From Smittia aterrima (lineage: Eukaryota; Arthropoda; Insecta; Diptera; Chironomidae), in NCBI GenBank assembly GCA_033063855.1, contig CP093829.1:22289537-22353536 (forward strand): a DNA stretch of 64,000 bases. The letters run 5' to 3'. Shown in pieces: positions 27,701 to 40,300 of the stretch (positions are counted from its first letter, which is position 1; the number at the start of each line of letters is the position of its first letter). A program made the position numbers and the translations under genes. Below the pieces are notes generated by a model. That model worked only from the letters and a program-made list of their open reading frames with translations, was not told where the DNA came from and did not search any database.

Positions 27701-28697
27701 CCAATAAATATAAAGCAGAGGGAAATGGTAAAATTAAAATGAAAACTTTTTTTGTCTCAAACTCATTGAAATTTTTCCATTAATTTTAAGAATACATCGA
27801 AGACTTGTGCCCTTATGCAACGTTCCAGTTGAATAAGCAAACGTACAGCGAAAGCTCATACAGCGGAAATGTTTATTCTGGACCATATCACTCAGTTCGC
27901 GGATCTTTCGTTTACCATGAAAATAAAAATGATGGCTATCGAGTGAGTGCTTCAAGTTAAAGCCTTGACTGCTCAAAGTGCAAAGAGATTAATGTCTACG
28001 TTCTATTTACAGAGCAAAGAACCAACATACACAAAAGTGCGCCGCTCAGGATCGCGTCTTCGCGACTCAGACTCCCAAGATGTTCAATTTCTTGAGACGG
28101 AAGGTTCAACAGACTCAGAGGTTCGGAAGATTCTCACACTTCACATTCCGATTACTGAGTATGACACGACGCTTGGTTCGGAATCTGATAACGAATGCTC
28201 AGCAAAGTCATTGAAACAAACGAAATATAAATCGCAAAGAGGTAAACAAAAACACTTTAATTAAGAAATTTATTTGAAGTTTAAGTGAAAACTTTGTTTC
28301 AAGAAGCTCTCGACGAAACTTCGTCTTCATCAGAAAATTCACCATCAAACGTTTCGCGAAAGACAAAACCTTCTTATCCAAGCCGAAAGTCGGCAAAATC
28401 TTCGGCAATGATGAAACGTCATGTGCGAAGCTCGAGTGGCTATTCGAGTCATAATGAAGAAACAACTTTCAGGTAAATTGAAGATTTAAAAAAAGAATTT
28501 TCTCACTTTTTAAATTCTCCTTCAGCATAGCAAACTATCCGAGCACTTTTACTGATATTGGCCCACCAAGTCGATTCTCAGATGCTGTCGGAGGAGGAGA
28601 CATTTCTTCCTTCGACAAGCGAGACAAAACGTCGAGCTCACCACGCGTTCGTGGCAATCAAAAGTTTCAGCGTGAAGCATTTCAAATCAACGTTTGA
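21758..28697 (+). CDS. Dscam-family cell adhesion receptor (10 Ig + 6 FN3 + TM)
   Basis: Eighteen exons: 21758-21836, 21896-22017, 22168-22289, 22351-22651, 22710-23480, 23539-23675, 23730-23872, 23929-25608, 25669-25968, 26033-26127, 26185-26836, 26898-27296, 27355-27498, 27557-27727, 27791-27942, 28013-28241, 28304-28472 and 28526-28697. Together they encode 1945 residues in one frame. The order is signal peptide, nine Ig domains, four FN3, a tenth Ig (exon 11), two FN3, one transmembrane helix (IIIPIVLSLLILLGLIATVL, exon 13) and a tail with Dscam marks: DLCPYATFQL, EPTYTKVRRSGSRLRDSDSQ and VRKILTLHIPITEYDT. This is exactly the Dscam architecture; such receptors mediate homophilic recognition between neurites. 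Every ectodomain exon occurs once, so this is not the hypervariable Dscam1 locus but a Dscam2/3/4-type paralogue. I cannot decide which. Most introns are 50-70 nt. Confidence 0.96.
22022..22075 (+). repeat. 27-nt tandem duplication in Dscam intron 2
   Basis: Two adjacent 27-nt copies (22022-22048 and 22049-22075) differ at one base. They start four bases after the donor of exon 2, within the intron, so the protein is unaffected. Confidence 0.9.
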
Positions 28698-31600
28698 AAC
28701 ATTAATTGATAAGTTTTAACATTCCTGCAAAGACCAACCGCAGATCACATCTTAGACTCAGCTCAATGCCAACAGAATTTTTACAAACGTTTTTAAAAGT
28801 AAAACCATCTTGAATTAAGTTTGATTAGTGATTTAGTTGAATGATCAAGTTTTTGGTTTAAATTAAATAAAAATATTTCAATAAGATTTGTTGTATTGAC
28901 CCAATATGCTATACGTCAGACGAAATGTGACGTTTGTTTTCGTTATTTCATGTAAATATCTTAGATATATGTGACACAATAAATTATTGGAAGAATAAAA
29001 AAAGGTTTTTACTTTAGGCAAAGAATTTTCGTTTTGTTCCGTCGGAATTTTTAAAAACCTTCTTCACTCAAGATTGCTCTTGTTTCTCTCCAACTTTTGG
29101 GTTTGCATCTGAAGAAGTTCGTCAGAACCGGATATGAATAATAAATGGTCGGCGTTGCTTCTTTCATCATTGCATTTTATGGTGGGCCATAGTAAAAATA
29201 TGAAAGAAGAGGAATAAGGTGAAGAAGACGAAGATTAAAACAATCAAAGTTCACCGTCGAAAAAATTTGTGAAAGATGGAAACGAAAACAATTATAAAAT
29301 AGTCTTCGATGCTCCAAATCTCAGTGCAAACGATGGACGTGCAAAGAAAATAGAGAAATACGAATGTTCGGAAAGAAACAAGATCACGAAGGTGGGCGGA
29401 GCGTCGTTGGAGGTGGAGAGACAATCTTGAAAGAAAAAAAAAACAAATTTATGGTCGTCGCTTCTGCAGTTGTGAAAATTGATTTTGTTTATTGACGGCT
29501 CCTGTTTCTTACAACGAGAAATATTTCATTTAAGAGCCTGCGAAAATACTTAACTCGATGATTGTCAGTAATTATGTCGAGCTTGCGATATGTTTGTTTA
29601 GTTCATTCACGAAAAATTGTGAACAGCTTTTTTATGAACCCAGCGGACTCAACTGAGAGATGTATGTGAATTTCATCAAATTAGTGGTAGATCGAATGAG
29701 TAATTTCGCGCGAATTGTAACTCCAAATTTGATGCTACCGTAGGTCAGTCTGTGAGAAAGTCCCATGAAGACGTTTACATGTGTTCGCATTGCCGGTGGT
29801 TCTTTGATTATTCAAATGACGGCTCTAAATGTTTGGCGCTCTCTTTGATGAAATATTTACTGCAATCGTAAATCAATAAAAGTCGCTTTATAACCTTTGC
29901 GGTATATGAAAGTTTCCTTTTACTCTTAAAAGGTTTCAAAACCGTTAATGTGATCAAGTAAACTCTTTTTCTTTTTCAAGTAAATTGTTGTCAGTTGATA
30001 AAGATTTGCAATTAATAATTATTTCAAATATTTCTGAACCTGTTCTTTCGTCTTTAAACACCTTGAATTCCCATTCGTCGGCTAGACATAAAAACACTCT
30101 TCACCTCCACAAGTACGATACGTGAGCGTCTTTCTCGAGATGCTTTATGATGTTTCAAATAACAAAGCAAAGGAAAAAAATCATTTTTCTCTCATCGATC
30201 TTTTCAGATGGTGTTGAAACGTCGATCATTCAAAAGCTCAACGTTAAAAGTGTTGAAATATTTTCTTTCTCGTGAGGAAAACGTATTAAGAGCTCGAATC
30301 TCAAGTTCAATTTATAAAAAAGTGTTTTAAATAAATGTTAGAAAAATATTAAAGGAAAAGAAAAATTGAAAAATCTTTCAAATGATAATTTGACCTAAAA
30401 GCAAAGTGTGTTCGTGGATTTGTTTTCAAAGTTAAATCAAAGGATTACATCAAAGTGTTTTACAATCGTTGCGTTACTCAATGTAAGTCTTTGTCAATCT
30501 CTTCGATAATTTTCTTAAACGAAACAAATTGAAATTGCCGAAAATATTTTTGTGATGATCGTCGAGTAAAAGTTTAAATAATTTCGCAGAAGTGAAATGA
30601 AAATATTTGAGTTTAACGTGTCGAATGATTTTTATCTATCCGTCGAACAAGCATTAGATAATTATTGCTCATTTCTGTAAAGCGTCGATTTCATGGAAAA
30701 AAAAGAAATATTGAACAAAAATCTCTTAAATTTCGGAAACAATAACAAAATCTGAAGATTTTATTTATTTATTGCTGCAATCCAAAGTCCGAATATCTTC
30801 ATAGCTTTTTGTTAAACTCTTTTTATATTTTCAGCCGACCAAAGCGGTTTCTTCATTTTTACCTTTCATATTCTTACGTCGATGGGTCCACTAATTTATT
30901 TATTTTACCGCCCGGAGAACACAACATACAAGATGCCCATTCACTAATTTTTCCATAAAAATTGAACAAAACAAAGCTTATGTTCAAGACGAATCGTTAA
31001 TTGCTGCAATAAAAAAGTTTTAGGCTTCAAATTGAGCATTCACAGTCGAAATCCTTTAGTTTACGTAAAAGAACAAGAATTTGATTAAATCCGCTTCTCG
31101 CGATTTAAAGTAAAGTAAACGAGGGAACAAAATAAAAATCGAGCCAGTCACAATCAAACATTTTAAAGTAAATATGCAGATCGATCATTGTGGACACAGA
31201 AATCGGTCGGAGTGAGAAAAAGCGTATTTTTGAGTCGAGGATTGCTTTACAATGGCACTGAAAATGGCCTAACAAACATTCAAGTCACGAATTAATGAGA
31301 TAAGTCAACACGACATCATGAAAAGATGAAAAATAAAATAAATCAATGGCCGGCGAAGTCTGAACGGTTCGGGCATACATTTCTTCATTGTATAACCATG
31401 AGCAAATGCTTGTTTTCCATGGAACAAATGAGAGTGGAGCAATTAAATATCAACTTTTAATCACAACCGCACGATTCCGTTGAAAACTATTCGAAACCTA
31501 AATCACGTTTTGTAACGTGAAGCTCCTAATAATTAACTTCCCGACCATTTTGATTTCTCGTTCTCGAGATTTTGAAAGTCTTTCGACCAAACGATGGACA

Positions 31601-32490
31601 GAGAGAGAGATTACAAAAGATCACAAAAATTTTCAAGCTCGAAACTTCTATCTGGATCAAGACGCGATTGGAAACTCAAACAAATTTAACATTCAGAAAG
31701 ATGATATTCGTTAAGTAAACAAAGTGTTCGTTACTCAGAAGAGAGAAAAAAAAACCAATAAAAAAATTTGTTGCTTTTAAATATTTAAAATTCGTGGACA
31801 AATATAAAATACCATGAAAGCATTTTCGTGACTGATTACTGAAGTCGTCGTCTTCATGGGCATTGAAATCTTTCCTAAAGTGACTTCATCTTCAGAAAAA
31901 CACATTTTTTTTTTCGTTTCCCGTTACGCCATTGCTTGAATTGATCTCAAGCGATTCAATTAAAACTCAAATGAGTTGAACAATGCATTTGAATTCTTCA
32001 CAAATTTATTCTTTCACGGTTGAGTCTCAGGAAATATCTGAAATTTTTGTGGAAGTGACTTTGTCGACTCGTAAGTCGAAATTTCAAAAGAAAAAACTTC
32101 CGAAACTAAAACAAAAGAAATCAACTTGATCATAAGTCAAATGTAAAGCATAAAATGTAAACAAATGACACATTTGAAGTTACTATCGATTGGGTTGTAA
32201 ACACGTCTTAGTGAAAATTATAATCTTAAATATTAGCTGTGACATTTAAAACTCATTTTCGTCCATTTCCTAAATTAATGATTACACACGAAATTTATCA
32301 CTTTCTTTTCACGTCTGCTGTTTAGCGTGAAAATAAATTAATCTATAGTAAAAGAGACAATGAGATATGAGGCGTAAAAAAGTGCGATAAGTGATGGCGT
32401 TTGACGAGAAATAAATTTTGCGTTCCTCATTATCAAATACTTAAGCGATCAGAGTTTAGAAAAAATGATTTTTTTATTTCAAGATTTTGC
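28698..32490. other. Intergenic: Dscam-family 3'UTR and byn upstream DNA
   Basis: Poly(A)-signal-like AATAAA motifs lie at 28866 and 28978. The rest is A/T-rich non-coding DNA with no open frame of protein character. As the 5' flank of a developmental T-box gene it is a likely enhancer region, but no specific element can be read. A candidate 3' splice site (TTTCAAG ending at 32483) lies just before the byn start and hints at a 5'UTR intron. Confidence 0.55.
28978..28983 (+). terminator. Poly(A) signal of the Dscam-family gene
   Basis: AATAAA lies about 280 nt after the stop codon. An earlier AATAAA at 28866-28871 is an alternative. Confidence 0.5.
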
Positions 32491-34537
32491 ATGACATCAA
32501 AAGCCATGACCACGACTACAACGTCTTACATCTTGTCTTCTATCGACCAAGACATCAACATTTCAACATCGACATCCATGAAATTGAACGCTGATTCAAC
32601 TCCAAATCTTTTAAACTTATCGAATCTCAGCAAAAGTTTGGATATGGAGCGAAATCTGATGGTGAACTTAGATGATCGTGAGTTGTGGTGTCGCTTTCAA
32701 AATCTGACGAATGAGATGATTGTCACTAAGAATGGACGAAGAATGTTTCCAGTTGTAAGTTGATTTCAATAATTTCTAAGAATTGAAATGAAAGTTCTTT
32801 CTCTAGGTAAAAATATCAGCTTCAGGACTTGACCCAGCCGCGATGTACACGGTTTTACTTGAGTTCGTTCAAATCGACTCACATCGATGGAAATACGTCA
32901 ATGGCGAATGGGTAAGTCATGAGAAAAACCTACAGAAAGACGAATCTGATTATCGTTTCGCTATGTTTGGAGCATGGCGATAATCAGCTTCGCTAATTGC
33001 TGTACGGTTTGTAAAAACAATAGCAAGGAAGAAACTTAATTAACGAGAGAAGCACGATATTGCAACTCACATTACAATTGCTAATGAGACGCTCGAGAGT
33101 TCATAATATTTCTCTTTTGCTTTCAGGTTCCTGGTGGAAAAGCAGAAGCTCCACCGAACAATCCAGTTTATCTTCATCCTGAGTCTCCAAATTTCGGAGC
33201 TCATTGGATGAAAGAACCAATCTCTTTTGCGAAAGTAAAGCTGACAAATAAAACAAACGGAAATGGACAAATTATGTTGAACTCTTTGCATAAATATGAA
33301 CCGCGAGTTCATTTGGTTAGAGTCGGACCTGGCTCAGTCGATCAGCGACAAGTCGATCAACGACAAGTTGTGACTTATCCGTTTCCGGAAACTCAATTTA
33401 TTGCTGTCACTGCTTATCAGAATGAGGAAGTTACTTCATTGAAAATTAAATACAATCCTTTCGCGAAAGCTTTTTTGGATGCGAAGGAACGTCCAGATTC
33501 TGTCTACGCAAGGGAGAATTCTTCTTCGTATTGGATGTTCCAAAGCAACTTCTCAACCAGCCCAGCTCCTTACACGAGTTCAGAGAGATACACAGCTCCA
33601 AACAGAACAGCTCATCGGATAACTCCTTATTCCACTCAGAAACCTGTTGCTGTCGCTACTCGTCCAATCAAATCGTCACCACCCGTAAATCAATCGCCAC
33701 AATACAGTCAAAGCTCAACTCCAAGTTACACAATTCTTGAGCCTTCAACTTCCTTCTCGGCTTATCAACCACCGACGTCTTCATCGTGGCAACCGTCAAC
33801 ATCTTCAGGTTCACTTTATTGGACGAATCAAATTTCAAACAACGGAAGCACTTCATCTCCGACTTCGTCTGCAGTGCAAAATATTTCTCCAACTCGATCT
33901 CCTGGCTCGCCAAGCTACGTCGCTGCATCTCCGTCTGCGACGTATCATCATCTGACACCTCAAAATCAAAGTTATCAAACCCCGTCGGAAGTTTATCATT
34001 CGAGTAGTTCTCCACATTATGCAACTCCAACACAACCTCCAATTGTGCCCGTTCCTCAAAACATTTATTATCCTTCGTCACTCTCACCTACACATCAAAT
34101 CTATTCAAACGTAATCAATCCGACGAGCTTCAGTAATTTCGGGTACAGTGCTCCAACGTGGCATGGGTCAAGTGATTACGGATTATTTCAAAGTACTTAT
34201 CATTATCAGACTGCGGAATATATTCCTATAATCAACGAGACAAGGTGAGAAGACTAAATTTAAATATTTGCGCAAAGACTAATCAAAGAAATTAAACTTT
34301 GACAGCGCTTTCAATCAACAATCATCAGAGCAACAAGAGCAACAAACTCCAGAGTCAGAGAAAGCTCCAACGTCACCATATCAAAACTCTAGTGAATACA
34401 ACATAATTCCAGAAACGGTCGCGAGAAGTAGATCACCAAACTGCGGAGAACCAAGTGACAATAATAATCTTGCTTACACTTCGAAGCGAGCGAATTGGCC
34501 AACACTTACAGAAAATTTCAACTCGAAAATAGTTTAG
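32491..34537 (+). CDS. byn: Brachyenteron (Brachyury-type T-box transcription factor)
   Basis: Exons 32491-32754, 32807-32911, 33127-34244 and 34306-34537 join in phase to give 572 residues. The T-box starts near residue 55 (LWCRFQNLTNEMIVTKNGRR) and continues through MYTVLLEFVQIDSHRWKYVN, HPESPNFGAHWMKEPISFAK and TQFIAVTAYQNEEVTSLKIK to YNPFAKAFLDAKERP. These are Brachyury-subfamily signatures, and the N-terminal TSYILSS matches Byn. Byn controls hindgut and posterior gut specification in insects. The C-terminal half is Ser/Pro/Tyr/Gln-rich, as expected of an activation region. An in-frame 15-nt tandem duplication (33337-33366) puts VDQRQVDQRQV in a loop before VTYPFPE. I start at ATG 32491; the next in-frame ATG (32506) is possible. 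The gene is convergent with cert. Confidence 0.96.
33337..33366 (+). repeat. 15-nt in-frame tandem duplication in the byn T-box
   Basis: Two adjacent 15-nt units encode VDQRQ twice and differ by one synonymous base (CAG/CAA). They fall in the loop preceding the VTYPFPETQF strand of the T-box. Confidence 0.9.
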
Positions 34538-34574
34538 AAAGTAAATATGAGTGATAGGCAAGAAGACTTAATGT

Positions 34575-34580
34575 AATAAA
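34575..34580 (+). terminator. Poly(A) signal of byn
   Basis: AATAAA lies 38 nt after the byn stop, with a second AATAAA at 34603. Confidence 0.6.
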
Positions 34581-34679
34581 GAAAAACTTTTTGGAAATTT
34601 AAAATAAATTGTTTAAAGCGAAAGCCTTTTAGTTAAATTAACTCGAACTGCTTGTAAGTCTTGTTTATATAAAATTGTG

Positions 34680-34685
34680 TTTATT
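34680..34685 (-). terminator. Poly(A) signal of cert
   Basis: AATAAA on the minus strand lies about 48 nt after the cert stop, only ~100 nt from the byn signal on the other strand. Confidence 0.55.
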
Positions 34686-34732
34686 ATTTAAATTTCTCTC
34701 AGGTTTATAATGTTTGTGTAATAAAACAAGAT

Positions 34733-36632
34733 TTAAAATTTGATTGGTTGAGATTTAACGCTATCAAGCACATAATTCGTGAATCGCTTAAGAAACTTTG
34801 GATATTCTTTTTTATAAACGGCTCGAAGAATTGTTGGTTTAACCCACCCGCCAGGATTGACTTGGGCGCAGTAAGTTATTTTACAGGTAAGATCATCACG
34901 TGTAAGGCTTTCGCCATTCTTTGGTTGACGTACAAAAGTCTGGCAGAGTAGAATCACGGTCAAATAAATTCTGATGCAGTTTCCTTGATTTGCAGGCTGT
35001 GAAGGAGAGAAGTTTGTTAATTCAAGTTAAGATTTGATAATTGATTGTACTTACAGGATAATTTGGACTCTCGGTCGAGTGATTGCATACACACCAAGCG
35101 TCTTTAGCCTCTGATTCTAAACCTTCTTCGATTTTCCGCATGTGTGACCAAAATAGTGCGTCGCGTTGACTAGCAGGCCAAATTCGCTTGTGAAGTTGCA
35201 GGAACACGAGAGTATCCTTTGCGACCTCTTCAAGAGTCTGGCATTGTTCAAGTGTCGTTTCCCAATCGTTTCTGTACTTTGGATCGAAGAAATAATGACA
35301 CATTTCTCGTGCTGTGCAACCTTTAACGACGTGACATGATTTGAGTGGATCGATGACGACTCCGTTGACTTCTTCTTCTCGTCGATACATTTTCATTTGA
35401 CCTTCTTCTGCAAACAATTGCCAACCATTGTCGCCAGCATTGTCACTTACGCCCATCAACGCATGATGTATTTGATCTCCACAAACTTTGGTGATTTCTG
35501 GCCAGATCGGATGATAGCGAGCGAGTGTTGCATTTCCGAAGTCATCAACTTCGCTAACACTTTCTGGTGCCATGTTCCCAGCATCGATTTGTGATTGTTG
35601 ATTTTGCAGTTTTAGCTTCACGCGAATCTGACGAACTTCTTCAATCTTATCCAAACCCGTCTCCACTGCGTCGTAGAATTCATCTTCGGGAATTGTGGAG
35701 TTTGGTCCTTCTTCTTCCATGTCGGGTCCAATTATGGAGTTTGTTTTGCTTCTCATAAGTTCTTCTTGACAAAGTCTTAGTTCTTCTTCCAGCTTCTTCC
35801 GTTTTTCAATTTCTTTGTCCAGCTTCTTCTTCAAGACGTCATCCTTCTGCGTGATAATGTCAAGGCAATGATTTAAAGTTGTTAGTACTCCAGCTGTTGT
35901 TTCACGGAACGTTATGGCTTCGCCTTTGAAGTCTTCTATTCGGATATCGTTGTCTTCAAGCTTATTGGCGGTTCCGCTATTTGAACAGCTTTCAAAGTAT
36001 CTCTGAAGGACAGAAACTTGTTCGCTCAGAATATCACGAAACGTTTCGATTTCATGAACTTTTTCGCGGAGATTTCTGCTACTGTGCTTTAATGAACTTC
36101 CACTGGCTGTTGACAATGTGTTTGATTGTATTGATAATGAACTTCCATGTCGTTTTAATTGCGTCGGCTCATCATTGATCTATGATAAGTTATTCTTTCA
36201 TTAGTAATTCATTATTTCTATTGCGCGGTGAACAGTTAAATAAACTTACTCGAAACGATTTCAGCACTTCCACCCAATTATTCTTATCTTCTGGATTCTC
36301 AGCCCGCAAATACCAAACAAGATTGTTTACTGAAACATCGAAGCGGAGCGGATCAATTTCACTTTCTTTGACAACGGCTTTCTCCAAACAGATCGCTCCA
36401 CGACATCCAAAATCAGAATCTTCCGCACTTTTGTAATACGACAAGGTCGAATCTTTTAATACGATGAATCGAACTTGCCATCCGTGAATATCTGAAAAGT
36501 ATTTTGCAAAATCAGTGAATTCAATTTCAAGATTTAATATTTTAGCTTACAATTCGTCCATTTGCTTAAGAATCCTTTCAGCTCGTGTGAGTCGTCATCA
36601 CTACCCGTGTACGTCTCCTCGCCCGTTTCCAT
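34733..36632 (-). CDS. cert: Ceramide transfer protein (PH-FFAT-START)
   Basis: Exons 36632-36551, 36491-36250, 36179-35055 and 34996-34733 join in phase to give 570 residues, close to fly and human CERT. The PH domain (about residues 20-108, with KWTNYIHGWQVRFIVLKD) targets Golgi PI4P. A Ser-rich stretch (KRHGSSLSIQSNTLSTASGS) matches the regulatory serine-repeat motif, followed by REKVHEIETFRDIL and a coiled coil. The FFAT motif EFYDAVE (about 275-281) binds ER VAP proteins. The START domain (about 332-570) contains WPEITKVCGDQIHHALMGV, RIWPASQRDALFWSHMRK and NPGGWVKPTILRAVYKKEYP. The protein carries ceramide from ER to Golgi for sphingomyelin-type lipid synthesis. The start is fixed by the METGEE-type N-terminus just before the PH domain. 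It shares the minus strand with Hem, whose coding end is 0.7 kb upstream. Confidence 0.97.
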
Positions 36633-37331
36633 AATTGCTATCGGTTCAAGAGATTAATTAATCTCGAAAATATTTTCAAAACAAATTTCTTTGCTTCGCG
36701 ACCTCTGTAACTCAAATTTCCGATATTTGGTTTGAAATTCCAAGGCGGTTGAAATTATTTTAATTATGTTTATTTAATGATAAGTTTTTGCAACTCAGTA
36801 CATATTTGAAGTGCAATTTATATAAATGAATATGAATTTCTATTACCTAAGTAGATAAATAATTTTCATTCGAACATTTTCAAGCTTACGATCAATCAGG
36901 CCGACATTGAAAGGAGGATTTAGAGGAAGTTAAAGTTTTTGAGAGATTTTAAATGCAACAGTTGCTTTCTTTAAATTTATGTAATATTAGTTTATAAGCA
37001 AGATATTTATTTAATAAAGAGCAAAGGATTCTCAATTTGCTTAAAAGTTCGAAGGGAAATTTTCAAATTTGATCGCTACATTTAGCTGACTTGACTAAAT
37101 TCCAGAATAACATTTGGATGTGCCATGTCTAATAAAATAATTGAACATTCAAGTCCATTGCGGGATTCTCTGATTTCTAATCGCCTAAAATCGAATTCTG
37201 TTTCTTTCTTTTAGTGAATACTAAGTGTTTTCTGCTAGTTCGTAATACATTGTGAATATTGGGCCGCTCAATCTAAAACGAGAATGAGGGAGCGGAACCA
37301 CTACCGGATACGATTCCAGCAGAAAGCATAC
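36633..37331. other. Intergenic: Hem 3'UTR and cert promoter region
   Basis: About 0.7 kb separates the cert start from the Hem stop, both on the minus strand. It must hold the Hem 3'UTR and the cert promoter and 5'UTR. It is A/T-rich, and no other gene is seen. Confidence 0.6.
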
Positions 37332-40300
37332 CTAAATTCCCGACTGCTCCTGCTTGTAAACAGCGTGAAAAGCGTTGCGAATCAAAGCGTAAGGGAAGCA
37401 TGACTCGAGTAAATCCATCGTTAAGAAGGGTGACTCTTGCACAATTTGATGGAGTAGAAGATAAATCGATTCACGATTCTTGATGTTCTCTTTCTCGGTT
37501 TCCTGTCCCAATCTTAGAAGGGAGGAGCTTGCTAAAGCCAAGAACTCTGCCATGCGGTCTTCAATGTCGTTTTGTCCGCATATTGTGAAGAGAGCTCCAA
37601 ATATGTTGTTGACGGCCAACGCCAGGCAATGAGTGTTATTTGTATGAGCTTCAAAAGTTGCTCTGTAGAATGTTTGATCATTCTTCGCAAGTTTTGGTAT
37701 TGAAACGGCAACGAAAACCATGAGAAGCAACACAATTAAATGCTCTCCTTCATCGATTTCTGGTTTTTGTGCTCTTAGCGCATTCAGCAAAGTAGGATCG
37801 ACCTTACAGTTGAGACCAGCAGCTGATGCCATCTCCGAAACTGTTTTCAACGGATCGCCGCCTGGAACATGATTTTGGAAATCTTTCATAGAACTCACGA
37901 GGAATGGAATCCTTTGCTCTAAAACATCCAAAAGAGCTTCTTGCAAAAGTTGTCGAAAGCTTAAAATGACTCCAATAATTGTCATTCTTTGTAGAACGTT
38001 GTCAACATGCTGAAGTCGTTTGAAGTTTTCCTTCATGATCTCGGGCTTATCGAAATTACTTCTTAGAATGATGAGTGTCTCTTTGTTCATTCCAACCATT
38101 CGTTTCAGTTCTTGAACTTGATTTGCAATATGCCAACAAAGTTGTTCGTTGATCAATTTAATGCCATACGGCCCGATTAACTCTGCAAGCGATCTCAGTT
38201 CGTTGAAGTCTGAGAATTCCTCGGGATTAAATGGAATACAACCTTCCGGAGTAATCGACACGAAAGCTCGCTGATTCATGCTGAAGACGATGTTGCCACC
38301 GCTCACCTTTCTCAACAAAACATCAGAGTACCAAGTGTTGTAGTGAGCGGCAATCGTCTTTTCGCCGTGGCTGTCAATCGACTGAGTTTGTTGGAGTAGA
38401 CAGTTGTTGAAGATTCTCGTCATGTCGATGTTGACGTAATGCTCAACGGTTTGCAAGACGTTCATGTAAGCACGAACGGAAGCAAGAAGCTCTGAAGGTT
38501 TGGCAATCTCCATTGTTTCAGCGTTGTACATGACCATCCCGACAAGCGCTCTCGAGAAGCGCGTCTCCAAATGCTGACAAAGATATTCGCGTGGGGCGAA
38601 GGCGTACTCCCAAACATTAACAGTCGGACAATAGTTGATTGCAAAACAAAGCTCAGTAAGCGCCATGTGAAGTTTATCCATCGTTGTCAACTCTTCTCTT
38701 GTTTTCCGATAACTCTCATCTCCTGGTCGTCGAATGTCGTCCAGATGCTTCTTGAGTTTGTCTTTTTTCTTACGTTGAGTTGACACTGAGAGAATTTTGG
38801 CACAATGCTTTGGCAGTAAAGCGTCAGCCATCATACATTGTTCGTCACAAATTGTCTAAAATGAAAAGAATTAAAGTCTTCTTAAGAATGAAGATCACAA
38901 TTCAACTTACGGTAATAATATTCTTTGCTTCCTTTGCCATTTCATCGAGGAACATATTGACGACACTGATTGACCTCTCGAGAATGTGATGTCTTTCTTC
39001 TGGACACATTTCATGTGTGCAATTTTGAAAGTGGCTGCATATCAAAGGGAATGCGATGATGTATCGATTCTGAGCTGGAAACTCGAGACACATGTGGAAT
39101 TGATCCTCCAACATTTTACTGTAGAAGCAGAATATTGAAAGGTCGGAAGTCTCAACAAGGGTTTCATCTAAGTTGTCAATCATTCGTGTGTGGAAAATCA
39201 TGGAGTCGAAGAGTCGGGCCATGACAACGTGATCAGTGATTTTGATCGTAGTTTTAGCCACGCTCATGTAGGTTTGCAAGCGGAACCAGTCCAAACGGAA
39301 TGCTCGGAAGTCAAAAGTTTCTCCCATTTCAACTTGTTTCACGGTCAAGGGTGCAACGGTCTGATAGAGCGATGATAAAATAACGCTTTCGTCTTCGGGA
39401 CAAACTTGAAGGTTTTGCATTTGCACGTTTAGCTCCACTGCATCATATCCCGAGAGATATTGCACGTAGTATCGTTGAATGACTTGACTGTATTTACGAA
39501 CAAGTCCACGAAGCTCTTCCATGTGGAATAAGAGCTCAGGAAGTTGACGATCTACGAGATCCTCGTTAGATTTTCCCTTTGCTTTTGAACTAATCGGAGG
39601 GTTGTCGTTGTGTCGAAGAAGCCATAAAATTTCGTCACGAGAATAACAGAGTCCAATAAGAACGTAAAGAGCTTTTGGGCCGAGTAGACCAGGTTGATCT
39701 GTGAGAATTAAAGCGAGTTCCTTTAAAGCTGTTCTCAGGAACTTTCTGCGTTCACGATGCATCAAAGCTGCTTTTTGTATTGCATGGTTGTAACAATCTT
39801 TCACTTCAGAAATCCTCTTGTTGTAGCCTTTGATTCCCTCGAAAGCATTCTGCACGTACTGATGAATATAAATTACTTCATCTCGAAACAGAGCGATGAC
39901 CCAAGATGATTCCAAAGCTGCAATCCACATTGAAGTTACTTGATTCGATTGACCAAGCATTTGATGATTCAACAAGAGTCCGAAGATGATCCAACGATCC
40001 ATTGTTTCAAGTGAAACGTACTCGCAAGACATTGTGTCGGTTTTCGATGGCTTTAATAAAGACGCTTGGTTGCCAACGAGTGTGAGGATCTGGAGCTCTC
40101 TCCATTTTTCTGCTGATAAGTTGCGCATGGGATAAACTTGAACAAGTGACTTCAGTGCAGAAGTCAAGAGACGCTGATGAGGAATGAATTCGTCAGATAG
40201 TTTCCTTATTGGCTGTTCATAGTCAGCAATCAATTGACCAAGTCGAGGAAAGTTTGAGTCACTGCTGTTGTTTTGCATTTCGAATGCTGCATTAAACAAA

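Noticed and set aside
31251..31273. Sequence starting AATGGCACTG, similar to the 5' part of insect miR-263
   Set aside because: Only the first ~10 bases agree, and I see no complementary arm to form a hairpin.
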